From Holdemanella porci (GTDB taxonomy: Bacteria > Bacillota_I > Bacilli_A > Erysipelotrichales > Erysipelotrichaceae), in NCBI RefSeq assembly GCF_019052655.1, contig NZ_JAHQVB010000063.1, forward strand, positions 1 to 11,556: a DNA stretch of 11,556 nt, read 5' to 3'. This document shows positions 1 through 5,829 of this stretch, one piece after another. The first letter of the stretch is position 1. Each line of letters begins with the position of its first letter. The notes under the pieces were generated by a model. That model saw nothing but the letters and a program-made list of their open reading frames with translations. It had not been told where the DNA came from and did not search any database. The position numbers were made by a program, and so were the translations under genes.

Positions 1-31
1 CATTAGAATTTAAAATTTATCTATTTTATGA

Positions 32-661
32 GTCCTTTTTCTTGACGTAGTACCAAAGGTTCGAGAACAGGAAGTAGAAGAATTAACGGAACATAAGAAT
101 TTATTGGAGCATGATTTACATGATATCAGTGAATGTGTGGATGAAATCCAAAAGGAAAAAGAACAGATAGAAAAAGAGAGAGATGCAGTAATTAAAAAGA
201 CAGAAGTTTTAGAGAAACGATTTTCTGCACTAAATTCAAAAGCTGGACTTGTTGACTTGCATGCACGTGAGTATGGATATTACCCGGAAGAATGGTTGCC
301 AGAAGCTGGAACTTTAGAGTCAGCAAAATCTTATCGAAAGAGGATATTCCCTCTATTGAAAAAAGTTGCAAACATGATACAGTCATTATATAGCAAGTAT
401 TTGGAGTTAAAAGACAGAAATCGAAAGCTATCCGATCGAAATATGGATCTTGAAAATCGTGTAGAACGGTTGCGAGAGGAAGTATCTGTTATAAAGAAAG
501 AGAATGTAGCTTTGTTGAATGTGGCATATGATATGGATCGGGTTGTAACTGTTTTGGGAGAAAATAAGGTCAAGGAAGCGATAGAAGTGGCAAAGCATTT
601 GGAACAGGCAAATGCAAAGCAAAAAATCAAGAAGAGACGTATAGATAGAGAGGGGAGATAA
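32..661 (+). pseudogene. 5'-truncated MobV-type relaxase (plasmid recombination enzyme), C-terminal tail
   Basis: The reading frame is open from base 32, just after an in-frame TGA at 29-31, to the TAA at 659-661, and has no ATG near its left end. The only formal start is a TTG at 104 without a ribosome binding site, and coding-like sequence (VVPKVREQEVEELTEHKN) lies upstream of it. I therefore read it as the tail of a longer protein that lost its 5' end. The visible part is very charged and heptad-rich, with coiled coils at about residues 10-40 and 95-135 counted from the TTG. A short YGYYPEEWLPEAGTLESA-type segment sits between them. This layout resembles the C-terminal region of Firmicutes MobV/Pre relaxases. 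The catalytic N-terminal domain (oriT nicking, His-rich motif) is missing, so the remnant cannot act as a relaxase. The family assignment is moderate because coiled-coil tails are poorly diagnostic. Confidence 0.6.
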
Positions 662-989
662 AGGGATGAAGAAATAAAATTTATGCTAAAAAAGCAAAGT
701 CTAGACATTGTTTTTTGGAATTGTAAATCAGAGAGAATAGATTTATATAGGCGAAGAGAGAAAATAGCTTTGGCAGGCCTTTGAGAATTAGGTGAATGCT
801 CTATAAGTAATGTGATACAAGGAAAGGTAAAATAGAATTTGTGGAAATGTGCGTTACAAGATGTAAGCAGAAACTCTAGCACAAAAAACTTCCATTTCTT
901 TTTTTGATGAAGTATAATGTAAGCAACATATTTGAATTTGCAGCGATAGAAAATCAGAAGAATATATTGAAAAATAAGCATTTGAGGGA

Positions 990-1008
990 GTGACACGAAT
1001 CGTGTCAC
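990..1008. promoter_or_regulatory. 19-bp palindrome, probable operator upstream of PAP2/XRE pair
   Basis: GTGACACGAATCGTGTCAC is a perfect inverted repeat with 9-base arms and a single central A. It lies about 90 bp upstream of the PAP2 start and has no T-run after it, so it is more like a dimeric regulator's binding site than a terminator. The nearby membrane-anchored XRE protein (1784-2398) or an unlinked TetR/XRE-type regulator could bind it; nothing in the sequence decides which. Confidence 0.5.
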
Positions 1009-1013
1009 ATATG

Positions 1014-1032
1014 TGAAAGAACGTTTCTTTCA
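1014..1032. repeat. Inverted repeat, 8-base arms
   Basis: TGAAAGAA and TTCTTTCA are perfect 8-base arms separated by CGT, lying six bases after the 19-bp palindrome and about 65 bp before the PAP2 start. It may be part of the same control region or a short hairpin in the leader. No strong promoter hexamers could be placed around it. Confidence 0.4.
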
Positions 1033-1097
1033 TTGTTTTATGCTTTTGGATAAGGTGAAGGTGTTAGAAAGACAAACCAAATCAGAAAGGATGTAAA

Positions 1098-1760
1098 ATG
1101 ATGAAAAAGAACGAAAAAAGATGTTTATTACTTGGAAGTGTATTCCTTGCAATGTTTGTGTTATGGACAGCGCTGATTCAGATGGTGGATGTGCAATCTG
1201 TTGGTCAAAATGAAACCAGTATTGGATTTGCAACATTCAATTGCTGGTTTCACCATTTGATAGGGGTGAATAAGGTGATTTATACAATTACTGATTGGAT
1301 GGGCCTGGTACCTATCGTTGTATGTTTGGTTTTCGCGGGTGTTGGGTTGATTCAGTTGATTAAAAGAAGAAGTATTTTCAAGGTTGATGCAGATATTATG
1401 ATCTTAGGGGTATATTTTGCTGTTGTGATCTTGGCATATGTGATTTTCGAAATTATACCAATCAATTACAGACCAATTTTAATAGAAGGAAGAATGGAGG
1501 CATCTTATCCATCTTCAACTACATTATTGGTATTGAGTGTGATGCCAGTTTTTATTGAACAAATCCAGCGCAGGTTGTCTGGTGATGTGGCGAAAAGAAT
1601 CATAACAATTGTATCACTAGCTTTTTCGGGATTCATGGTGATTGGGAGATTGATTGCCGGAGTGCATTGGTTCACGGATATCGTAGGCGGTGTACTACTA
1701 AGTACCGGATTGGTTTTGATTTATAAAGCGACAGTTATGTTGGTAATAAAGGAAAAATAG
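1098..1760 (+). CDS. PAP2-family membrane phosphatase
   Basis: A 220-residue membrane protein of the phosphatidic acid phosphatase type 2 superfamily, whose members dephosphorylate lipid phosphates such as undecaprenyl pyrophosphate. Membrane segments are visible at about residues 10-29, 69-88, 100-120, 142-155, 168-183 and 195-215. The signature elements appear in order: RP at 125-126, PSST at 138-141, and GRLIAGVHWFTDIVGG at 183-198, which carries Arg184, His190 (expected nucleophile) and Asp194. The usual PSGH motif is PSST here, so the expected second-motif histidine is replaced by threonine. The substrate is not predictable, and catalysis may be altered. The start is ATG 1098 (or the adjacent ATG 1101), preceded by AAAGG at 1086-1090. 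The XRE gene follows 23 bp downstream on the same strand, suggesting one operon. Family placement is firm; the physiological role (envelope lipid recycling, bacitracin-type resistance) is inference. Confidence 0.85.
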   Translation: MMKKNEKRCLLLGSVFLAMFVLWTALIQMVDVQSVGQNETSIGFATFNCWFHHLIGVNKVIYTITDWMGLVPIVVCLVFAGVGLIQLIKRRSIFKVDADIMILGVYFAVVILAYVIFEIIPINYRPILIEGRMEASYPSSTTLLVLSVMPVFIEQIQRRLSGDVAKRIITIVSLAFSGFMVIGRLIAGVHWFTDIVGGVLLSTGLVLIYKATVMLVIKEK

Positions 1761-1783
1761 AATTGGAATGGGAGGTGCAGATT

Positions 1784-2398
1784 TTGGAATTTCATGAAAA
1801 ACTTCAGGAATTAAGAAAAATCCGAGGTTTGACACAAGAAGAATTAGCCGAGGCATTATTTGTTTCTAGAACTGCTATTTCAAAATGGGAATCTGGAAGA
1901 GGGTACCCAAGTATAGATTCGTTAAAAGAAATATCTAGATATTTTTCTGTATCCATTGATGATTTGTTATCTGGAGATCAATTGATTTTCATAGCAGAAA
2001 AAGAAAACAAATCAAATCTCAATAGTTTATGCGACTTATTATTGGGGATTGTTGACTTGCTTTCTCTGATGTTGATATTTCTGCCGCTATATCCCAAGCC
2101 AATTAATAGTTATATTTACTCGGTAAATCTCCTTGGGTATGTAAATAACAATACTCTCATTATCAAAATATATTGGGCATTGTATATCAGTTTAGCGACA
2201 ATAGGAATCGTGAAAATGCTGATGATCTATTTCAAACTCGAAAAGGGAAAAAAGATGATTACTGACTTATCTGTAGGAATCAGTATAATTGCTGTTTTGT
2301 TTTTGGCTATGGCGAAAGAACCATATGCGACAACAGTAATGTTCCTTTTATTACTTATCAAAGGTGGCCTATTTTATAGGCAAGCCAAGGTAGGGTAA
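1784..2398 (+). CDS. XRE-family regulator with C-terminal membrane segments
   Basis: I prefer the TTG at 1784 because GGAGGT at 1771-1776 is correctly spaced before it and the protein then begins MEFHEKLQELRKIRG, the usual start of these regulators. The TTG at 1763 has no such site. The 204-residue product has a Cro/C1-type helix-turn-helix at 1-62 (LTQEELAEAL, SRTAISKWESGRGYPSIDSL) and a linker to about 80. Four hydrophobic segments follow at about 82-104, 130-150, 159-177 and 181-198. The architecture implies a membrane-tethered DNA-binding protein that could sense an envelope or ligand signal, though none is shown. It sits 23 bp behind the PAP2 phosphatase gene and probably regulates that operon, perhaps through the 19-bp palindrome at 990-1008. 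That link is inference. Confidence 0.85.
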   Translation: MEFHEKLQELRKIRGLTQEELAEALFVSRTAISKWESGRGYPSIDSLKEISRYFSVSIDDLLSGDQLIFIAEKENKSNLNSLCDLLLGIVDLLSLMLIFLPLYPKPINSYIYSVNLLGYVNNNTLIIKIYWALYISLATIGIVKMLMIYFKLEKGKKMITDLSVGISIIAVLFLAMAKEPYATTVMFLLLLIKGGLFYRQAKVG

Positions 2399-2787
2399 TA
2401 AGATATTGTTCTCTACAACTTCCTGACTGTAGGGGAATTGAAATGTTGTATAAGTATTATAGCATTTAAGACTATTAGTTGATTTTGATATATAGCATAT
2501 TGCTGACAATAAAATGACAATAGAATTAAATGAAAAGGTAGAGAATATATGCAAAACAGTTCAAAAACGAACTGTTCTAAAGCTGAAATAACGGGGAAGA
2601 ACTACAAAGCAAATAGAACTTTGCGAGTTTGAGTAGAGATAAAATGAATAAAAGCGCCTTATATAAGGCACTTTTTGTGTATTTATAGGTTGCTTTGCTA
2701 CCAAATTGATACCAATAATATAGAGAGTATGTTCCTGATGAGAAATTGAATGTGTATTTTATATCTCAATTTTAGTCTGTGGTGTAA
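2399..2787. other. Intergenic remnant region with hairpins
   Basis: No convincing gene. A 25-codon frame (ATG 2514 to TAA 2591) reads MTIELNEKVENICKTVQK and so on, but has no ribosome binding site. It contains a hairpin with arms AACAGTTC (2555-2562) and GAACTGTT (2569-2576). A weak nested inverted repeat (TACAAC 2414-2419, GTTGTA 2445-2450) follows the XRE gene and could be a poor terminator. The notable item is the terminator-like repeat at 2635-2676, described separately. Just after it, 2699-2716 holds TACCAAATTGATACCAA, whose reverse strand carries TGGTA twice; this is compatible with an old recombinase-binding site but unproven. Confidence 0.4.
2635..2676. repeat. Terminator-like repeat, copy 1 (orphan)
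   Basis: This 42-base stretch matches 3562-3603 with four substitutions and no gaps. It contains a hairpin (GCGCCTTATATAAGGCAC) followed by TTTTT. Copy 2 lies directly behind the leftward XRE repressor gene of the mobile element, but copy 1 has no such gene beside it. The stem carries one C/A mismatch on the plus strand that becomes a U-G wobble on the minus strand, as expected for a terminator selected for leftward transcripts. It is probably the surviving end of an earlier related element. Confidence 0.65.
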
Positions 2788-2886
2788 CTATTTTTGTGAT
2801 TCTTGTACTTCATCTCTTCTAACTATTGGTTTGCTGCTAGTCTTGCTTTGTTCTAATTTCAGAACACTGTATAAGAAACCACGCAT
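2788..2886 (-). CDS. Small hypothetical ORF, 32 residues
   Basis: On the minus strand an ATG at 2886 opens a frame reading [20 protein letters not shown], continuing to a stop at 2788-2790. The composition (polar, Lys/Ser/Arg-rich, no low complexity) looks protein-like and it starts 27 bp after the stop of the minus-strand fragment above it, as in a compact operon. No good ribosome binding site precedes the ATG and I do not recognise the family. It may be a tail-end gene of a degraded mobile element, or chance. Too short to be secure. Confidence 0.3.
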   Translation of the reverse strand: MRGFLYSVLKLEQSKTSSKPIVRRDEVQESQK

Positions 2887-2913
2887 ATTGATTTATCTAT
2901 AAGAGTCAGTGGT

Positions 2914-3087
2914 TTATGCTGGAATCCAATCTCCAATCCATTTTTGTTTAGTGTAATTATAACGTCGTTTATATACTCTTCCATTTTCAAACTTATATCT
3001 CCATTCTATGATGTCGGCTCTTGCTTCAATGGCTGGATTTGGTCCGATTTTGTTTGCAAAAACAGAAATAGTTTGAATAAAGTTGGC
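2914..3087 (-). pseudogene. Truncated minus-strand frame, C-terminal fragment of an unidentified small protein
   Basis: The minus-strand frame open from 3087 to the TAA at 2914-2916 reads, in its last part, [20 protein letters not shown] and then a tail ending [10 protein letters not shown]. The rich, aromatic and charged composition looks like genuine protein rather than a shadow. No ATG, GTG or TTG with a ribosome binding site is present, so the 5' end seems lost. It overlaps, on the opposite strand, the junction where homology to an ABC ATPase begins (about 3070), so two gene fragments appear joined there. I cannot assign a function. Confidence 0.4.
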
Positions 3088-3339
3088 TTAAGTGAGTATA
3101 ATGAGTTAAAAATATTTGAGATTTCAGGTGGAGAACAACAGCGTGTGGCTTTGGCAAGAGCTATGATAAAGCCAAGTGAAATTATTTTAGCTGATGAGCC
3201 AACAGGGACATTAGATTCTAAGAATAGAGATGAAGTGTTGCAACTTTTACGTGAAATCAATTAGCAAAGAAAAACGATAGTCATTGTAACTCACGATATG
3301 ACCGTTGCAAATTCATGTGATAGAATTATACAGCTATAG
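3067..3339 (+). pseudogene. Fragment of an ABC-transporter ATPase (SalX/MacB/BceA type), with in-frame stop
   Basis: From about 3070 the plus frame reads [20 protein letters not shown] followed by the rest of an ABC ATPase C-terminal half. It shows the signature [13 protein letters not shown], Walker [10 protein letters not shown], the D-loop TLDS, then a TAG stop at 3262-3264. Beyond that stop, in the same frame, QRKTIVIVTHDMTVANSCDR continues with the switch histidine and ends at TAG 3337-3339. The N-terminal half with Walker A is missing. The gene is therefore both 5'-truncated and interrupted by a nonsense codon and cannot make a working ATPase. Sequence upstream of about 3067 in this frame does not resemble an ATPase. 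The subtype fits antimicrobial-peptide or lipoprotein exporters, but the substrate is unknown. No permease gene remains next to it. Confidence 0.85.
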
Positions 3340-3363
3340 GTCTATATATTGTCATAGTAGGAA

Positions 3364-3392
3364 TTGACACAAGTATACTGCTTGTGTATATA
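3364..3392 (+). promoter_or_regulatory. Strong promoter with inverted repeat inside the spacer
   Basis: TTGACA at 3364-3369 and TATATA at 3387-3392 are separated by exactly 17 bases, close to the sigma-A consensus. The spacer and the edges of both hexamers contain a perfect inverted repeat, ACACAAG (3367-3373) and CTTGTGT (3381-3387), which could be an operator blocking polymerase. Transcription would start near 3399 and run directly into the terminator at 3401-3447, so no protein gene follows. Confidence 0.55.
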
Positions 3393-3400
3393 TTCAAATC

Positions 3401-3447
3401 GGTATCCCTCTCCGTCTTTAAACAACGGAGTCTTGGATACCTTTTTT
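3401..3447 (+). terminator. Two-stem rho-independent terminator
   Basis: GGTATCC (3401-3407) pairs with GGATACC (3435-3441). Inside it CTCCGT (3410-3415) pairs with ACGGAG (3425-3430), and six T residues follow at 3442-3447. It lies 60 bp beyond the end of the ABC ATPase fragment, so it may be that operon's old terminator. Alternatively it ends a very short transcript from the promoter at 3364-3392. Confidence 0.75.
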
Positions 3448-3486
3448 GATTATTCTGTTTATAAAAGTTCTAGAAATCCAAAAGCG

Positions 3487-3516
3487 TGTACTCACAGTGA
3501 CTCCAAAATGAGTACA
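3487..3516. repeat. Inverted repeat, 8-base arms
   Basis: TGTACTCA (3487-3494) and TGAGTACA (3509-3516) form perfect arms around a 14-base loop. There is no T-run. It lies between the terminator at 3401-3447 and the probable left end of the mobilizable element, where recombinase or regulator sites would be expected; its role is unknown. Confidence 0.35.
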
Positions 3517-3561
3517 TAATATACATAAATGATTTGGAAATATAAAGAATCAAATTTAAAA

Positions 3562-3603
3562 AGAGACAACATGAATAAAAGTGCCTTATATAAGACACTT
3601 TTT
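3562..3603. terminator. Terminator of the leftward XRE repressor (repeat copy 2)
   Basis: The hairpin AGTGCCTTATATAAGACACT (3580-3599) lies seven bases beyond the stop codon of the minus-strand repressor gene. T-runs lie on both sides, TTTTT on the plus side and CTTTTATT when read leftward. The stem has one C/A mismatch on the plus strand that becomes U-G in a minus-strand transcript, so it should still fold for the repressor mRNA. The flanking 42 bases are shared with 2635-2676, with four substitutions. Confidence 0.7.
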
Positions 3604-3610
3604 ATCAATG

Positions 3611-4054
3611 CTATTTTTCAGTTGGATAATTAATTGTCCACTCAATATATTCATCGTTGCTGATCTTACCGTTTTTTAGATCGGCTTTTTTTTGTATCCA
3701 GGCTTCTAAAAAATCATCAAAAAGATTTGTGTTCAAATCAATTAAATAATGGTTTTCATTATCTATTGTTTCTTTTTTTATAATGAAATCAGTTGTTCTG
3801 TCCCAGTCGAGTAATGTAAAAACAAAATCAAGTGCTTCGGTATGATCGTCCATATTTAAATACATAGAATTGATATGTAGCGCCTTACTTATTTTTTCTA
3901 ACATGTCTTTACGTGGAACTCTGGTTCCGTTCTCATATTGTGAAATACGAATTCTTCCATTTTCATCTGCTGAAAGCCCGGATTTTTCGGCTAGTTCGGT
4001 TTGTGTTAAACCTCTAAATTGACGGACAAATCTTATTCTTTCCCCAATGTCCAT
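3611..4054 (-). CDS. XRE-family repressor of the mobilizable element
   Basis: A 147-residue protein with a Cro/C1-type helix-turn-helix at residues 1-62. Visible are IGERIRFVRQFRGLTQTEL, then an insertion SADENGRIR, then ISQYENGTRVPRKDMLEKI, and a C-terminal part of about 80 residues that I do not recognise. The ATG at 4052-4054 is preceded by GGAGGT about nine bases upstream, which fixes the start. A TATAAT -10 (read leftward, 4093-4088) lies in the gap. The gene diverges from xis/int and probably represses excision and its own synthesis through GTTTAC-type sites in the shared control region. This parallels repressors at the ends of other Firmicutes integrative elements; the binding is inference. 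Confidence 0.8.
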   Translation of the reverse strand: MDIGERIRFVRQFRGLTQTELAEKSGLSADENGRIRISQYENGTRVPRKDMLEKISKALHINSMYLNMDDHTEALDFVFTLLDWDRTTDFIIKKETIDNENHYLIDLNTNLFDDFLEAWIQKKADLKNGKISNDEYIEWTINYPTEK

Positions 4055-4123
4055 TTTTATGTTACCTCCGTCTTATATCTATTAAGAATTATAACATAGA
4101 TAAAATGGATAGAAAATAAACGA

Positions 4124-4213
4124 GTTTACAGTAAACAAAAAAAGTTACATAAACTAATTGACGTAATCATAAATGTTTACTATACTGTATATGTAGTAAG
4201 CATAATAGTTTAC
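4124..4213. promoter_or_regulatory. Divergent xre/xis control region with GTTTAC half-sites
   Basis: GTTTAC A GTAAAC at 4124-4136 is a perfect palindrome with a one-base centre, lying between the two divergent promoters. Further GTTTAC half-sites lie at 4175-4180 (touching the xis -10) and 4208-4213 (just before the ribosome binding site). An imperfect partner sequence, TAGTAAGC, lies at 4194-4201. Their placement over the xis promoter suggests operators for the XRE repressor. They could instead be Xis or integrase arm sites. Confidence 0.55.
4158..4186 (+). promoter_or_regulatory. xis-int promoter
   Basis: TTGACG (4158-4163), a 17-base spacer and TATACT (4181-4186) form a near-consensus sigma-A promoter about 54 bp before the xis start. 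A GTTTAC half-site (4175-4180) lies directly against the -10, so repressor binding there would block it. Confidence 0.75.
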
Positions 4214-4239
4214 GTTATATAAAAAGGAGGAATAAAAAA

Positions 4240-4443
4240 ATGACAGAAACAGTATTTATGACGGCACAGGAGGTAGCGGATTGTTTGGGTACTTCAAAAG
4301 CATTTGCTTATAAGATTATTCAAAAACTAAATCGAGAGATGGAAAAAGAGGGGTATCTGACAATTTCCGGAAAAATTAATCGGGTTTATTTTAATGAGCG
4401 ATTGTATGGAGGGAATATGGTACATGGCAGTTTACAAGGATAA
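4240..4443 (+). CDS. xis: Excisionase-like helix-turn-helix protein
   Basis: A 67-residue protein with the pattern MTAQEVADCLGTSKAFAYKI followed by a Lys/Glu-rich helix and a GYLTISGKINRVYFNERLYG wing. This is the winged-helix layout of small excisionase/MerR-like proteins found immediately before tyrosine recombinase genes in Firmicutes elements. Such proteins bend DNA at the element ends and steer the recombinase toward excision. The start ATG 4240 has GGAGG at 4226-4230. Its 3' end overlaps the integrase start by 20 bp, so the two are translationally coupled. The role as Xis rests on position and size; it could instead be a pure transcription regulator. Confidence 0.75.
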   Translation: MTETVFMTAQEVADCLGTSKAFAYKIIQKLNREMEKEGYLTISGKINRVYFNERLYGGNMVHGSLQG

Positions 4444-5503
4444 GAATAAGAGCACCTGGTATGTTTCAAAGCGGTATACAGATTGGGATGGTTCAAAAAA
4501 GAGATTGTTTAAGCGTGGATTTCAGACAAAAAGAGAAGCTCTTGAATATGAACTGTCTTTTGTATCGAAAATATCGGATAATCAGAAAATGCTTTTCAAG
4601 GATTTCATCCCTATTTACTATGAAGATATGGAAAAGCGAGTGCGTAAGAATACAATGATCACTAAGAAAAACATTATTGAAATCAAAATACGTCCTTACT
4701 TTGATGAACTTCGATTATGTGATATTACACCTAAGGAAGTCATGAGGTGGCAGAATCAGATGTTGGATGGCAAAAAAAAGAATGGTAAATCATATGCAGG
4801 AGATACTCTGATTAAGATGCATGCACAGTTGAGTGCTATATTAAATCATGCTTGCAAGTATTATGGCTTAAGAACAAATGCAGCAGCACAGACAGGGTGT
4901 TTCAAGGTAAAAACGAAAAAGGAACAACAATTTTGGACGCTTGATGAATATCGTAAGTTTGTTGATGCAGTATCAGATAAAACGTTAAGCTACATTTGTT
5001 TTGAGGTTTTGTTCTGGTGTGGACTTCGCTTAGGTGAACTGCGTGCTTTGACAAAGAAGGATATTGATTTAGTGAATCAAACAATCCAAATTGATAAATC
5101 CCTTCAAATAATAGAAGGAGAAACAGTGATTACAGATCCTAAAACAGAGACGAGTATTCGCACAATAGATTTACCTGATTTTTTGTGTGATGAATTAAAA
5201 AACTATATGGATCATTTGTATAAAGTAAATGAAGATGACCTTTTATTTCCGGTTAGCAAGTCTTATTTGCATCATGAAATGTTGAGAGGGTGCAAACTCA
5301 GTGGGGTTAAAGTGATTCGAATTCATGATTTAAGACATTCTCATATTACGATGTTGATAGAAAATGGATATTCGGCAAAAGATGTGGGTAGTCGTGCAGG
5401 TCATTCTGCGGAAAGAATTACTTTTAAATATGCACATGCATATGCAGAGAAGGGAAAAGAGATGGCTAATACATTAAGTGATTTGGAAAGAGGGGAAAAG
5501 TAA
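4424..5503 (+). CDS. int: Tyrosine recombinase (integrase)
   Basis: Site-specific recombinase that integrates and excises the element. I choose ATG 4424 because GGAGGG (4408-4413) precedes it and the protein then begins MAVYKDKNKSTWYVSKRYTD, the normal N-terminal AP2-like arm-binding domain. An ATG at 4394 adds ten unconvincing residues. In the 359-residue form, the core-binding domain spans roughly 55-155 and the catalytic domain 170-350. The catalytic set is complete: Arg202 (CGLRLGELRAL), Lys240 (DPKTETSIRT), His301 and Arg304 (IHDLRHSHI), His327 (RAGHSAERI) and nucleophile Tyr336 (FKYAHA). The length is normal for the family, so it is probably active. It overlaps xis by 20 bp, and its stop overlaps the next ATG by one base. 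Confidence 0.95.
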   Translation: MAVYKDKNKSTWYVSKRYTDWDGSKKRLFKRGFQTKREALEYELSFVSKISDNQKMLFKDFIPIYYEDMEKRVRKNTMITKKNIIEIKIRPYFDELRLCDITPKEVMRWQNQMLDGKKKNGKSYAGDTLIKMHAQLSAILNHACKYYGLRTNAAAQTGCFKVKTKKEQQFWTLDEYRKFVDAVSDKTLSYICFEVLFWCGLRLGELRALTKKDIDLVNQTIQIDKSLQIIEGETVITDPKTETSIRTIDLPDFLCDELKNYMDHLYKVNEDDLLFPVSKSYLHHEMLRGCKLSGVKVIRIHDLRHSHITMLIENGYSAKDVGSRAGHSAERITFKYAHAYAEKGKEMANTLSDLERGEK

Positions 5504-5829
5504 TGAGCAAAAAAGTTCTTGATCAAAAGGGAAGGTTTAGAAACAAGCTTATATCCTTTCGTATGTCGCCAGAAGAAAGTAAAATGCTGAATAGGAAAGT
5601 AGCTTTAGCTGGTATTTCAAAGCAGGATTACATTATAAATTCAATTTTAAATAAGGAAATTATTGTTGAACCCAGTCCTTTCGTAATTCGTTCTATAAAA
5701 AGAGAATTAGATTATAAAATAGAAACTTGTGATGATAAAGAAATGTTATTGTGGATAAAGGAAATGTTAATGGCGTTTAATGGAAATAAAAAAACAAAAG
5801 TAAAGCCAACTGAGGTGTCACGCCAATGA
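5503..5829 (+). CDS. Ribbon-helix-helix DNA-binding protein, MobC-like paralogue
   Basis: A 108-residue protein whose N-terminal half (RFRNKLISFRMSPEESKMLN then AGISKQDYIINSILNKEI) fits a ribbon-helix-helix fold as in MobC/accessory mobilization proteins. The motif closely parallels the MobC at 7664-7999: SGLSKQEYILSSILNKKI there, 12 of 18 residues identical. The C-terminal half differs (ELDYKIETCDDKEMLLWIKE) and lacks the NLNQIARKLN helix seen in MobC. The ATG overlaps the integrase stop (TAATG), with AGAGGGG just upstream, and its stop overlaps the next start (ATGA). It may bind the origin or oriT, or regulate the replication gene behind it; the exact role is unknown. Confidence 0.65.
   Translation: MSKKVLDQKGRFRNKLISFRMSPEESKMLNRKVALAGISKQDYIINSILNKEIIVEPSPFVIRSIKRELDYKIETCDDKEMLLWIKEMLMAFNGNKKTKVKPTEVSRQ

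Larger units (their letters stand above)
662..1097. other. Non-coding, decayed stretch between the MobV remnant and the PAP2 gene
   Basis: I see no credible gene here. Short plus-strand pieces such as DLYRRREKIALAG, broken by a stop at 782-784, read like decayed coding sequence, but I cannot name a family. The stretch contains a TATAAT hexamer at 913-918 with only a poor -35 (TTCCAT, 890-895). Two inverted repeats, at 990-1008 and 1014-1032, are described separately. The long minus-strand open frame across this stretch and the MobV remnant (331-1008) looks like a shadow: it has low complexity, no ribosome binding site and no recognisable motif. Confidence 0.5.

Noticed and set aside
331..1008. 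Long minus-strand open frame (225 codons)
   Set aside because: It spans the MobV coding remnant and the non-coding stretch beyond, is Phe/Ser/Leu-rich as expected for the reverse of A-rich coding DNA, and has neither a ribosome binding site nor any motif.
2944..3066. N-terminal part of the plus-strand frame leading into the ABC ATPase fragment
   Set aside because: The first roughly 40 residues do not resemble an ATPase, carry no Walker A, and overlap the better-looking minus-strand fragment; the ATPase homology only begins near 3070.
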